From positions 1 through 53,539 of the forward strand of contig CAAGEH010000012.1 in assembly GCA_900768795.1 (NCBI GenBank): a DNA stretch of 53,539 nucleotides, written 5' to 3'. The position numbers and the translations under genes are program-made. Under the pieces are notes generated by a model, which saw nothing but the letters and a program-made list of their open reading frames with translations, had not been told where the DNA came from and ran no database searches. The stretch is from an uncultured Collinsella sp. (GTDB lineage Bacteria > Actinomycetota > Coriobacteriia > Coriobacteriales > Coriobacteriaceae). Of the stretch, positions 34,047-42,245 are shown piece by piece (position 1 is the stretch's first letter; each line of letters begins with the position of its first letter).

Positions 34047-34117
34047 CGGAACGGTTCGCATCCGACGCGGGCCGTTCCGCACGTGTTCACCCGGATCGGG
34101 CGGGTACGTGCGGAACG
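34047..34117 (+). promoter_or_regulatory. Two mutually exclusive stem-loops in the importer operon
   Basis: CGGAACGG (34047-34054) can pair with CCGTTCCG (34072-34079). The same segment, CGTTCCGCACGT (34073-34084), can instead pair perfectly with ACGTGCGGAACG (34106-34117). The structures cannot coexist. They sit between the highly expressed binding protein gene and the ATPase gene, where stoichiometry is usually set by attenuation or RNA processing. Confidence 0.6.
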
Positions 34118-34162
34118 ACTCAAACGGAGCCAATCCAACAGATAGGAAAAGGGAGGAGCGGC

Positions 34163-35689
34163 ATGCAGCCAGATTCGCGCTATGCGGTCCAGATGCACGG
34201 CATCGTCAAGACCTTCGGCTCGTTCTGTGCGCTCGACCACGTACATCTCGACGTCGAGGCGGGCACCATTCACGCAATCCTCGGCGAGAACGGCGCGGGC
34301 AAGTCCACGCTCATGAACGTGCTGTACGGTTTGTATCAGGCGGACGAGGGCGAGCTGTACCTTCACGGCAAGAAGGTGCAGATAAAGAACCCTTCCGATG
34401 CCATCGCGCACGGCATCGGCATGGTGCACCAGCACTTCATGCTCGTCAACAACTTCACCGTGACCGAGAACATCGTGCTCGGCGACGAGGTCTGCGGACC
34501 TGCGGGTATCCTCGACATGAAGCGTGCACGCAAGAAGGTCGCGCAGATCATTTCCGAGTACGGGCTCGAGGTCGACCCCGATGCAAAAATCGAGGATATC
34601 TCCGTCGGCATGCAGCAGCGCGTCGAGATTCTCAAGGCGCTCTACCGCGGCGCCGACACCCTGATTCTCGATGAGCCCACGGCAGTGCTGACGCCGCAGG
34701 AGATCGAGCGCCTGATCGAGATCATGCGCGGGCTCACCGCAAAGGGCAAGACGATCATCATCATCACCCACAAGCTCAAGGAGATCGAGGCGTCCTCGCA
34801 ACGCTGCACGATCATTCGCCGCGGCAAGGATGTGGGCGTCGTCGATGTGTCCGATGTCAACGAGGAGCAGCTCGCGAACCTTATGGTCGGCCACCACGTC
34901 GATCTGGTCGTCGAGAAGACGCCGGCAAAGCCGGGCGACGTCATCCTGCAGATCGACGACCTGCACGTCAAAGACGAGCGTGGCATTGAGACCGTCAAGG
35001 GTCTTTCGTTGAAGGTGCACGCGGGCGAGATCGTCGGAATCGCCGGTATCGACGGCAACGGTCAAAAAGAGCTGGTAGAGGCTATCACCAACCTCACGCA
35101 TACCGAGTCGGGCACGATTCGCGTACGCGGCACCGAGATCCAGAACACGTCCACGCGCAACGTGCTCGACCACAAGGTCTCGACGATTCACGAGGATCGT
35201 CAGCGCCGTGGCCTGGTGCTTCCGTTCACGGTTGCCGAGAACGCGGCACTCGAAAAGTACCGTACGCCCGAGTTCGGCGCGCACGGCGTGCTCGATCGCA
35301 AGCGCATGCATGATTTTGCCAACGAGCTGATCGAGAAGTTCGATATCCGTCCCGCCGACTGCGCCGATGAGCGCACCGCGGGCCTTTCGGGCGGCAACCA
35401 GCAGAAGGTCATCATCGCACGCGAGGTTTCCAACGACCCCGATGTGCTCATTGCGGTCCAGCCCACGCGCGGTCTGGACGTCGGTGCCATCGAGTACGTG
35501 CAGAAGGCGTTGATCGCCGAGCGCGACCGCGGCACCGCGATCCTCTTGATTTCGCTCGAGCTCGACGAGGTCATGAACGTGTCCGACACCATCGATGTCA
35601 TTTATGACGGTCGCATCGCCGCCACGTTCAAGCAGGGCGAAGTCGACGAGAAGCGCATCGGCCTCTACATGGCAGGAGGCGAGGAATAG
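34163..35689 (+). CDS. Nucleoside ABC importer ATPase (two fused domains)
   Basis: 508 residues from the ATG at 34163 (GGGAGGAG five bases upstream). It has two nucleotide-binding domains in tandem, as in RbsA/NupA. The first has Walker A GENGAGKST (41-49), a signature-type ISVGMQQRVEI and Walker B LILDEPTAVL. The second has a degenerate Walker A (GIDGNGQKEL), a full LSGGNQQKV signature and VLIAVQPTRGLDVG at Walker B; this asymmetry is normal for the family. It energises uptake of nucleosides delivered by the lipoprotein. Its stop overlaps the first permease start (TAGTG). Confidence 0.95.
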   Translation: MQPDSRYAVQMHGIVKTFGSFCALDHVHLDVEAGTIHAILGENGAGKSTLMNVLYGLYQADEGELYLHGKKVQIKNPSDAIAHGIGMVHQHFMLVNNFTVTENIVLGDEVCGPAGILDMKRARKKVAQIISEYGLEVDPDAKIEDISVGMQQRVEILKALYRGADTLILDEPTAVLTPQEIERLIEIMRGLTAKGKTIIIITHKLKEIEASSQRCTIIRRGKDVGVVDVSDVNEEQLANLMVGHHVDLVVEKTPAKPGDVILQIDDLHVKDERGIETVKGLSLKVHAGEIVGIAGIDGNGQKELVEAITNLTHTESGTIRVRGTEIQNTSTRNVLDHKVSTIHEDRQRRGLVLPFTVAENAALEKYRTPEFGAHGVLDRKRMHDFANELIEKFDIRPADCADERTAGLSGGNQQKVIIAREVSNDPDVLIAVQPTRGLDVGAIEYVQKALIAERDRGTAILLISLELDEVMNVSDTIDVIYDGRIAATFKQGEVDEKRIGLYMAGGEE

Positions 35690-36819
35690 TGACCTCTCTT
35701 CAGAAGATTCTCAAAAAGCCGATCACCGCGACGTTTATCGCCATCGCGTGCGGCTTTATCGTCGCCGCGATTCTTCTCGCGGTTGCGGGCTACGACCCGG
35801 GCGCGTCGTTCGCAGCGCTGTTCCACGGCGTGTTCTCCAAACCCAAATACATTTCAAACACGCTGATCAAGGCGTCGCCGATTATCCTTACGGGCATTTC
35901 GGTCGCGTTCGCGTTCAAGACAGGCCTGTTCAACATCGGAGCCGAGGGCCAGTACATCGCCGGTACCGTGTTTGCGGTGCTCGTGGGCGCAAAGCTCAAC
36001 CTGCCTGCCCCCATTCAGATCCCCATCGTGGTGCTTGCCGGCGTGGCGGGCGGCGCGTTGATCGGCGCCATCACCGGTGCGCTCAAGGCCAAGTTCGGCA
36101 TCCACGAGGTCATCAGCTCGATCATGCTCAACTGGATTATGCTCTACGTCAACGATTTCGTGGTCGCGAGCAGCGCGTATCATCGCGCCAACTCCACGTC
36201 GAGCATCATGGTGCACGCGTCGAGTTTCACGATGATTCTTCCGCAGTGGAAACTATCTGACCAGGGTCTGGCAACGCTGCAGAACATCCCATGGCTCTAC
36301 GACTTTCTCGTCAAGACCGATGTGAACATCGCGATCGTTGCCGCCGTTCTCGTGGCAATCATCATCTGGTTCGTGCTGTACCGCTCCAAGCTCGGTTTTG
36401 AGCTCCGTGCCGTTGGATTCAACCGCGATGCGGCAGAGTTTGCCGGCATCAAGGTCGAGCGCAACACCGTGCTCGCCATGACCATCGCGGGCGCCATCTC
36501 CGGTCTTGCCGGCGCGCTCATCATCACGGGCATCCAGCCGCACTGCCTCTCGCAGCTCGCTGCGTTCGAGAACTATGGCTTCAACGGTTTCTCGGTTGCC
36601 CTGCTTGCGGCCTCTTCTCCTCTGGGCTGCATCCCTGCTGGTCTGCTCTTCGGTGGCCTGCTCTATGGCGGCCAGTCCGTCCAGCTTACCGTGGGGGCTC
36701 CTACCGAGATCATCAACATCATGATCGGCACCATCGTGTTCTTCGTTGCGATCGCGCGCGTTGTTTCGCTTCTTGCCGACAAACTTGAGAAGAAGAAGGT
36801 GGAAGCCGATGCTCACTAA
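35689..36819 (+). CDS. Nucleoside ABC importer permease 1
   Basis: A 376-residue BPD_transp_2-family membrane protein starting with GTG at 35689, one base inside the ATPase stop; GGAGG lies upstream. About ten helices are predicted. The family loop FKTGLFNIGAEGQYIAG (about 83-99) and the late TITGAISGLAGALIITG-like region (AMTIAGAISGLAGALII) are characteristic of NupB/YufP-type subunits. Works with the second permease and the ATPase. Confidence 0.93.
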   Translation: MTSLQKILKKPITATFIAIACGFIVAAILLAVAGYDPGASFAALFHGVFSKPKYISNTLIKASPIILTGISVAFAFKTGLFNIGAEGQYIAGTVFAVLVGAKLNLPAPIQIPIVVLAGVAGGALIGAITGALKAKFGIHEVISSIMLNWIMLYVNDFVVASSAYHRANSTSSIMVHASSFTMILPQWKLSDQGLATLQNIPWLYDFLVKTDVNIAIVAAVLVAIIIWFVLYRSKLGFELRAVGFNRDAAEFAGIKVERNTVLAMTIAGAISGLAGALIITGIQPHCLSQLAAFENYGFNGFSVALLAASSPLGCIPAGLLFGGLLYGGQSVQLTVGAPTEIINIMIGTIVFFVAIARVVSLLADKLEKKKVEADAH

Positions 36820-37729
36820 CATCCTGCTTCTCGTTGGCATCACGCTTATGTATTCCACGCCGCTCACGTTCGGCGCGCTCGGCGGTGTTATCTCGGAGCG
36901 CTCGGGCGTCGTCAACATCGGTATCGAGGGCATGATGACTATCGGCGCCCTTGCGGGTGCCGCCACCTCGTACTTTACGGGCAACCCCTGGCTGGCTTTT
37001 TTGGTCGCCGGTATCGCGGGCGGTCTCTTGGCGCTGCTTCACGCCATCGCGAGCGTCACGTTTTTGGCTGACCAGAACGTTTCCGGTATTGCCCTCAACC
37101 TTCTTGGCCCGGGCCTTGCCCTCTTCTTTGCGCGCCTCTTCTGGAACGGCGGCACACAGTCGCCCTCGATCCATACGCTTCCCAAACTCTTTGGCGAGTC
37201 TGCGTTTCAGGGGACGCCGTGGGCGAACCTCAACGTCGATGTCACCGTTTTGCTTGGGCTCATCGCCACACTGATCGTGTGGTTCGTGCTCTACCGCACA
37301 AAGTGGGGCCTGCGCGTTCGTTCCGTCGGCGAGCATCCTGCCGCCGCAGATACGCTGGGTATCAACGTCCAGCGCACGCGCTTCATCTGCGTCGTGCTTT
37401 CCGGTGTTATGGCGGGCTTCGGTGGTGCGTCCATCACGCTCGCCGTCATCTCGCAGTTCACCCAGACCGCCGTTGCCGGCCAGGGCTTTATCGCCCTTGC
37501 CGCCGTGATTTTCGGCAAATGGACTCCGCACGGTTCGTACGGTGCCTGCCTGCTGTTCGGCATGGCTCAGGCTCTCGTCGTTCTTTTGGGCGGCGGCGCC
37601 GTGCCCGTTCCGAGCCAGCTGCTTGCATGCCTTCCGTACGTGCTCACCCTGGTGGTGCTCGTGCTGTTCGTCGGCAAGTCCTCTGCGCCCGAGTCCGACG
37701 GCGTCCCGTACGAGAAGGGCCAGCGCTAA
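36809..37729 (+). CDS. Nucleoside ABC importer permease 2
   Basis: 306 residues from the ATG at 36809, which overlaps the first permease gene by 11 bases (ribosome site GAAGAAGGTGGAAG weak but present). The shorter partner permease of the BPD_transp_2 family (NupC/YufQ-like). It carries the counterpart loop ERSGVVNIGIEGMMTIGAL (about 26-44) and GFGGASITLAVI. It ends the importer genes and is followed by a terminator. Confidence 0.93.
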   Translation: MLTNILLLVGITLMYSTPLTFGALGGVISERSGVVNIGIEGMMTIGALAGAATSYFTGNPWLAFLVAGIAGGLLALLHAIASVTFLADQNVSGIALNLLGPGLALFFARLFWNGGTQSPSIHTLPKLFGESAFQGTPWANLNVDVTVLLGLIATLIVWFVLYRTKWGLRVRSVGEHPAAADTLGINVQRTRFICVVLSGVMAGFGGASITLAVISQFTQTAVAGQGFIALAAVIFGKWTPHGSYGACLLFGMAQALVVLLGGGAVPVPSQLLACLPYVLTLVVLVLFVGKSSAPESDGVPYEKGQR

Positions 37730-37761
37730 GGCTTCGGCTTTGCTTCCCATCTGATTCCGTT

Positions 37762-37808
37762 GCCCCGTTGCGCTTCGTGCATTTCCGCACGGCGTGGCGG
37801 GGCTTTTT
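37762..37808 (+). terminator. Rho-independent terminator after the importer genes
   Basis: GCCCCG (37762-37767) pairs with CGGGGC (37798-37803), with further pairing inside, followed by TTTTT. It would separate or attenuate the importer from the enzyme genes downstream. Confidence 0.65.
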
Positions 37809-37826
37809 GCAAATGCGGGCACGATC

Positions 37827-37935
37827 AATGTGAGTGCACGACCGATGTGGGTGCAGCCAGCGTGAGTGCAGCTAACACCGAGCCCGCCATGACCAACGTG
37901 GGTGCAATCAACGCGGGTGCAGCCAGCACGGTGAC
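37827..37935 (+). repeat. 15-bp tandem repeat in the cdd leader
   Basis: Five degenerate 15-bp units built on aacGTGGGTGCAgcc lie at 37827, 37844, 37859, 37895 and 37910, with a 21-base spacer after the third. They end 35 bases before cdd. The frame is open through them but there is no ribosome site for a longer cdd. Confidence 0.65.
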
Positions 37936-37969
37936 ACAACCGATAAAACATCAAGCAAGGAGTCCGTCT

Positions 37970-38392
37970 ATGGAAATCGACAACATATCGCTCGTCAAGC
38001 AAGCGATCGAGGCGCGCAAGCGAGCGTATACGCCTTACTCGCATTTTGCAGTGGGTGCGGCGCTGCTCTGCGCCGACGGCACCGTATACGGCGGGGCCAA
38101 TCTTGAAAACGCGGCATACACGCCCTCAAACTGTGCCGAGCGCACGGCGTTCTTCCGTGCGGTCTTCGACGGGCATCGCGATTTCAAGGCGATCGCCATC
38201 GTGGGAGGCCCCGAGGACGAGCCCATCTCGTCGATTTGCGCTCCGTGCGGCGTGTGCCGTCAGGTCATGATGGAGTGGTGCGATCCGGCGACGTTCCAGA
38301 TCATTCTTGCCGCGGACGCCGAGCATCCGCAGGTGCACACACTCGCCGAGATGCTTCCCGCCGGTTTTGGCCCCTCCGATCTTGGAAAGTAG
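37970..38392 (+). CDS. cdd: Cytidine deaminase
   Basis: A 140-residue, homotetrameric-type zinc enzyme that converts (deoxy)cytidine to (deoxy)uridine. The motif CAERTA holds the zinc ligand Cys55 and catalytic Glu57; PCGVC supplies the other two ligands, Cys93 and Cys96. AAGGAG is seven bases before the ATG. It starts the enzyme part of the salvage block, six bases before the phosphorylase gene, which uses its products. Confidence 0.95.
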   Translation: MEIDNISLVKQAIEARKRAYTPYSHFAVGAALLCADGTVYGGANLENAAYTPSNCAERTAFFRAVFDGHRDFKAIAIVGGPEDEPISSICAPCGVCRQVMMEWCDPATFQIILAADAEHPQVHTLAEMLPAGFGPSDLGK

Positions 38393-38398
38393 GCATAC

Positions 38399-39751
38399 AT
38401 GCGCATTTACGACATCATCGAGAAAAAGCGCGACGGCGGCAAACTCACCGACGCGGAAATCAAGTTCTTCGTTGACGGGTATGTGGCGGGACGGATTCCC
38501 GATTATCAGATATCCGCCCTGCTTATGGCTATCTTTTTGCGTGGCATGGACGACGGGGAGACGACGCAGCTCACCCTGCACATGATGCATTCGGGCGATG
38601 TCGTCGATTTGTCGAGCCTACCGGGCGTGACGGTCGACAAGCACTCCACGGGCGGCGTGGGCGACAAAACCTCGCTTGCCGTCGTGCCGATTCTTGCCGC
38701 TATGGACCCGGGGCATATCTTTGTCGCCAAGATGAGCGGGCGCGGCTTGGGGCATACGGGCGGCACGCTCGACAAGCTCGAGAGCATCCCCGGGTTCAAT
38801 ATCAGCATCGCAGGCGACGATTTCCTTGCGCTCGTCCGTGAGCACGGTGGGGCAATCGTCGGCCAGACGGGCAATCTCGTTCCCGCCGACAAGCTCATCT
38901 ACGCGCTGCGCGACGTGACGGCGACCGTTGACTCGATTCCGCTTATCGCCAGCTCGATTATGAGCAAGAAGCTCGCCGCCGGCTCGGACTGCATCCTGCT
39001 TGATGTCAAGGTCGGCTCAGGTGCCTTCATGAAGACGGTTCCCGATGCGGTCAAGCTCGCGCAGAGCATGGTTGCCATCGGCACGGGCGCGGGCCGCAAG
39101 GTCGAGGCGCTCATCACCAACATGGACCGTCCGCTCGGTCATGCGATCGGTAATTCAATGGAGGTCGCCGAGGTCATCGCCACGCTTCGTGGCGAGGGAC
39201 CGGACGATCTGACCCACGAGTGCATCATGCTCTCTTCGCGTCTTGCGGCGCTCACCGGGCGTTTTTCGCTCGATGAAGCTGAGAAGCGCGCTAAAGAGGT
39301 GCTTGCGAACGGTGCTGCGCTCGCCAAGCTTCACGAGATCGTTGCGGCACAGGGCGGTGATGCGCGCTATATCGATGACCCGCCGCTCTTTGAGGACGCT
39401 CCGGTGTCGCTGGAGGTACACGCCCCGCACGATGGGTTCATCGGCGTGATCAATACCGAGAAAGTGGGTATTGCAAGCGCGGAGCTCGGAGCGGGCCGCC
39501 TTACACTCGACGATGACATCGACCATCGCGCGGGCATCTCGCTTCTTAGGAACTACGGTGACGCGGTCTCCGCGGGCGATACCGTTGCGGTGCTGCATGC
39601 AACCGATGAGTCCAAGCTCTCGGACGGTCTTGCCACGTTTGCGCAGGCTATCACCTATACTGAGCAAGAACCGGAGCATAAGCCCCTGCTCTTCGCCATC
39701 GTCAATGCCGAAGGCGTCCACTATATGGACGATTCCCGCGGCCAAGCATAG
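38399..39751 (+). CDS. deoA: Pyrimidine-nucleoside/thymidine phosphorylase
   Basis: 450 residues. Splits thymidine, deoxyuridine or uridine to base and (deoxy)ribose-1-phosphate. The family signature VDKHSTGGVGDKTSL (phosphate site, about 80-95) and SGRGLGHTGGTLDKLESIPG (about 115-134) are intact, as is the C-terminal alpha/beta domain. In Gram-positives this family often accepts both uridine and thymidine (Pdp), so substrate scope is open. Six bases after cdd and 12 before deoC: one transcription unit. Confidence 0.94.
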   Translation: MRIYDIIEKKRDGGKLTDAEIKFFVDGYVAGRIPDYQISALLMAIFLRGMDDGETTQLTLHMMHSGDVVDLSSLPGVTVDKHSTGGVGDKTSLAVVPILAAMDPGHIFVAKMSGRGLGHTGGTLDKLESIPGFNISIAGDDFLALVREHGGAIVGQTGNLVPADKLIYALRDVTATVDSIPLIASSIMSKKLAAGSDCILLDVKVGSGAFMKTVPDAVKLAQSMVAIGTGAGRKVEALITNMDRPLGHAIGNSMEVAEVIATLRGEGPDDLTHECIMLSSRLAALTGRFSLDEAEKRAKEVLANGAALAKLHEIVAAQGGDARYIDDPPLFEDAPVSLEVHAPHDGFIGVINTEKVGIASAELGAGRLTLDDDIDHRAGISLLRNYGDAVSAGDTVAVLHATDESKLSDGLATFAQAITYTEQEPEHKPLLFAIVNAEGVHYMDDSRGQA

Positions 39752-39763
39752 AAGGAGAACGAT

Positions 39764-40438
39764 ATGAAACTTACGCAGGCAGAGCTCGCAAAGTACATGG
39801 ATCATACGATGCTCAAGGCCGACGCGACGGCAGAGAAAATCGATGCTGTGGTCGAGGAGGCCAAGCGCTACAACACCGCGAGCGTATGCGTTAACGGCTA
39901 CTGGGTTCCGCGCGTGTCGGCGGGTCTTGCCGGCACCGACGTTAAGACCTGCGCGGTGATCGGGTTCCCGCTGGGCGCCATGTCCACCGCCGCCAAGGTT
40001 GCTGAGACCGCCGATGTTGTCGCTGCGGGAGCTAACGAGGTCGACATGGTCATCAATGTCGGCGAGCTCAAGGCGGGAAACGTCGACGTCGTGCGCAAGG
40101 ATATCGCCGCCGTCGCCGAGGCCGCCCATAAGGGAGGCGCGCTCCTCAAGGTGATCATCGAGTGCTGCCTGCTCACCGACGAGGAAAAGACGCTCGCGAG
40201 CAAGCTCACCGTCGAGGGCGGCGCCGACTTCGTCAAGACGTCGACGGGCTTTTCCACGGGTGGCGCCACAGTTCACGATGTCGAGCTTATGCGTGCTGCC
40301 GTGGGGCCCGACTTCGGCGTCAAGGCCGCCGGCGGCATTCACAGCCTTGCCGAGGCCTATGCGATGATCGAGGCGGGCGCCACGCGTCTCGGCGTCTCCG
40401 CTTCCGTCGCCATTCTCGAAGAAGCCGCGCAGCAGTAA
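39764..40438 (+). CDS. deoC: Deoxyribose-phosphate aldolase
   Basis: 224-residue class I aldolase that cleaves 2-deoxyribose-5-phosphate to acetaldehyde and glyceraldehyde-3-phosphate. Schiff-base Lys158 lies in FVKTSTGF; Asp94 (NEVDMVIN) and Lys187 (VKAAGGI) complete the catalytic set. GAAGGAG is six bases before the ATG. It consumes the product made by the phosphopentomutase encoded next. Confidence 0.96.
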   Translation: MKLTQAELAKYMDHTMLKADATAEKIDAVVEEAKRYNTASVCVNGYWVPRVSAGLAGTDVKTCAVIGFPLGAMSTAAKVAETADVVAAGANEVDMVINVGELKAGNVDVVRKDIAAVAEAAHKGGALLKVIIECCLLTDEEKTLASKLTVEGGADFVKTSTGFSTGGATVHDVELMRAAVGPDFGVKAAGGIHSLAEAYAMIEAGATRLGVSASVAILEEAAQQ

Positions 40439-40457
40439 TCGCGAGGAGATTCGCTAT

Positions 40458-41672
40458 ATGGATTACAAACGTTTTATGCGCGCACTCGTTATCGTTATCG
40501 ATTCCATCGGTGTGGGCGATGCGCCCGATGCCGCCAAGTACAAAAGCGCTGGTGCCGATACGCTGGGGCACATGGCGCAGTGGTGGGTTGACAACATGGG
40601 GCGTGCGCTCGAGCTGCCCAACATGGCGCGTATCGGCCTCAACGCCGCGCGTCCGGGCAAGCCGTTCGCCGGTATTCCCTCGCCCGAGCACCCGCTTGGC
40701 GCATATGGCCGCATGCAGGTGACTTCGTTCGGCAACGATTCGCTCGACGGCCATTGGGAAATGATGTGCCTGCCTGCGCGTTTTCATGTGGATTATTTCC
40801 CCGAGGGGTTCCCGCAGAGCCTGCTCAAAAAGATCGAGGACTTTTCCGGGCGCGGCATCATCTGCAACAAACCCTATTCGGGCACGCAGGTGATTCACGA
40901 CTACGGCGAGCGCCAGATGAAGACGGGCGAGCTGATCGTGTACACATCGGGCGATTCCGTCTTGCAGATCGCGGCGCACGAGGACGTGATTCCGCTTGAT
41001 GAGCTCTATCGCATTTGCGAATACGCGCGTTCGCTTATCAACGGGCCCGAGATCACCATGGGGCGCGTGATCGCTCGTCCGTACGTGGGCACCGACAAAG
41101 ATCACTTTACGCGCACCGCCAATCGTCGCGATTACGGTCTCACGCCGACAGGTCCTACGGTTGTCGACTTTTTGCATGACGCGGGGTACGACACGATTGC
41201 CGTCGGCAAGACGTTCGACCTGCTCTGCGGCCATGGTTTTGGCGAGAGCTATCATAACGAGTCCAATTCCGACGGCATGGACCACGTCGACCATGTGATG
41301 GGTGAGGACTGGTGCGGCCTATGCTTTACCAACCTTGTCGATTTCGATGCGGTGTACGGCCATCGTCGCAATCCCGAAGGTGACGGTCTTGCGCTCGAGG
41401 ATTTCGATCGTAGGCTCGGCCATGTCATGGAGGGCATGCATGACGATGACCTCGTGATCGTCACTGCCGACCACGGTAACGATCCGACCTATACGGGCAC
41501 GGACCACACGCGTGAGCTTGTGCCGTTGCTTGCCTGGTCGCCTTCGATGCCTGCGGGCGGTCGCGATCTGGGACTTCGCTCGACCTGCTGCGATTTGGGC
41601 GCCACCGTGCTCGATAACTTTGGTGTTGCGGGCAACGGCGAGGGTACGAGTTTTTTGGATAAGCTGCTGTAG
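40458..41672 (+). CDS. deoB: Phosphopentomutase
   Basis: 404 residues of the alkaline-phosphatase superfamily; converts (deoxy)ribose-1-phosphate to the 5-phosphate with manganese. The first metal motif VIVIDSIGVGDAPDA (about 11-25), SFGNDSLDGHWEMMC, NKPYSGT, and the C-terminal TADHGNDPTYTGTDHTRE metal cluster are all present. GAGGAG is nine bases before the ATG at 40458. Last gene of the salvage operon, followed by a tandem repeat and a strong hairpin. Confidence 0.96.
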   Translation: MDYKRFMRALVIVIDSIGVGDAPDAAKYKSAGADTLGHMAQWWVDNMGRALELPNMARIGLNAARPGKPFAGIPSPEHPLGAYGRMQVTSFGNDSLDGHWEMMCLPARFHVDYFPEGFPQSLLKKIEDFSGRGIICNKPYSGTQVIHDYGERQMKTGELIVYTSGDSVLQIAAHEDVIPLDELYRICEYARSLINGPEITMGRVIARPYVGTDKDHFTRTANRRDYGLTPTGPTVVDFLHDAGYDTIAVGKTFDLLCGHGFGESYHNESNSDGMDHVDHVMGEDWCGLCFTNLVDFDAVYGHRRNPEGDGLALEDFDRRLGHVMEGMHDDDLVIVTADHGNDPTYTGTDHTRELVPLLAWSPSMPAGGRDLGLRSTCCDLGATVLDNFGVAGNGEGTSFLDKLL

Positions 41673-41734
41673 CTGCTGTAGAAGTGCGTTAACACGCTGT
41701 AAAAGAGCATTGACCTGCTGCAAAAGAGCGTTGA
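41672..41734 (+). repeat. 21-bp tandem repeat immediately after deoB
   Basis: Three 21-bp units begin at the deoB stop (41672, 41693, 41714), each close to cacgctgtaaaagagcattg plus a. From 41735 to 41924 I see no gene. Confidence 0.75.
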
Positions 41735-41924
41735 CTTGAGCGCGAAGCCGCTGCCGTGGCGCCGCTGCCGGATGTTATCGCCCGATGCGATGATGCTGTT
41801 AGAAGCTATCGCCCGATACGGTCGCGCCGCCGCCATGGTGATCCGACTTGTAAGGCGTGCCGCCGTGATGCCCCGGTTGAAAACACTCGTAACGGACATA
41901 TCGGGACGAAATAAACCGAACAAA

Positions 41925-41963
41925 AGGGGCGTCGAGACCGTATTGCATGGTCTCGACGCCCCT
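41925..41963. terminator. Strong bidirectional terminator between convergent operons
   Basis: AGGGGCGTCGAGACC (41925-41939) pairs perfectly with GGTCTCGACGCCCCT (41949-41963), a 15-bp stem with a 9-nt loop. The minus-strand side is followed by TTTTG, so it serves the nucleoside hydrolase transcript best and also blocks the deoB side. Confidence 0.8.
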
Positions 41964-41972
41964 CTTCTATGC

Positions 41973-42090
41973 AAGTGAGTAGGTTTTTGCGCTTCCCTTG
42001 AGTAGACGAAAATTGAGTAATCAATTACCTGCGGTTTTAAGATTGCAGTGGGCGTGTATACTCGCAAGCTTGCTCTAAACCTACTCACTT
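41973..42090. mobile_element. 118-bp inverted-repeat (MITE-like) element
   Basis: AAGTGAGTAGGTTT at 41973-41986 is repeated in perfect inverse at 42077-42090. The interior has no open frame and includes TACCTGCGGTTTT, identical to 13 bases in the middle of the 129-bp element at 23596. From 42091 to 42245 there is no gene. Confidence 0.6.
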
Positions 42091-42245
42091 ACGTTTGTGC
42101 GGGTGTCGTGGATGAACTTTTGCGGTGTTTGGGTCGTGTTAACGATCGCAACATCCGCATTATCTGCTTGGCGAAGGTCGAGGTGGCTGTGTCATCGACC
42201 TGGTGAAGTGGTTCACACTGGCAAAGGGATGTACAAGCGCAAACC

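Noticed and set aside
37760..37969. Extended cytidine deaminase starting at 37760
   Set aside because: The extension translates a terminator and a degenerate 15-bp repeat; AAGGAG lies just before the ATG at 37970, where the conserved domain begins.
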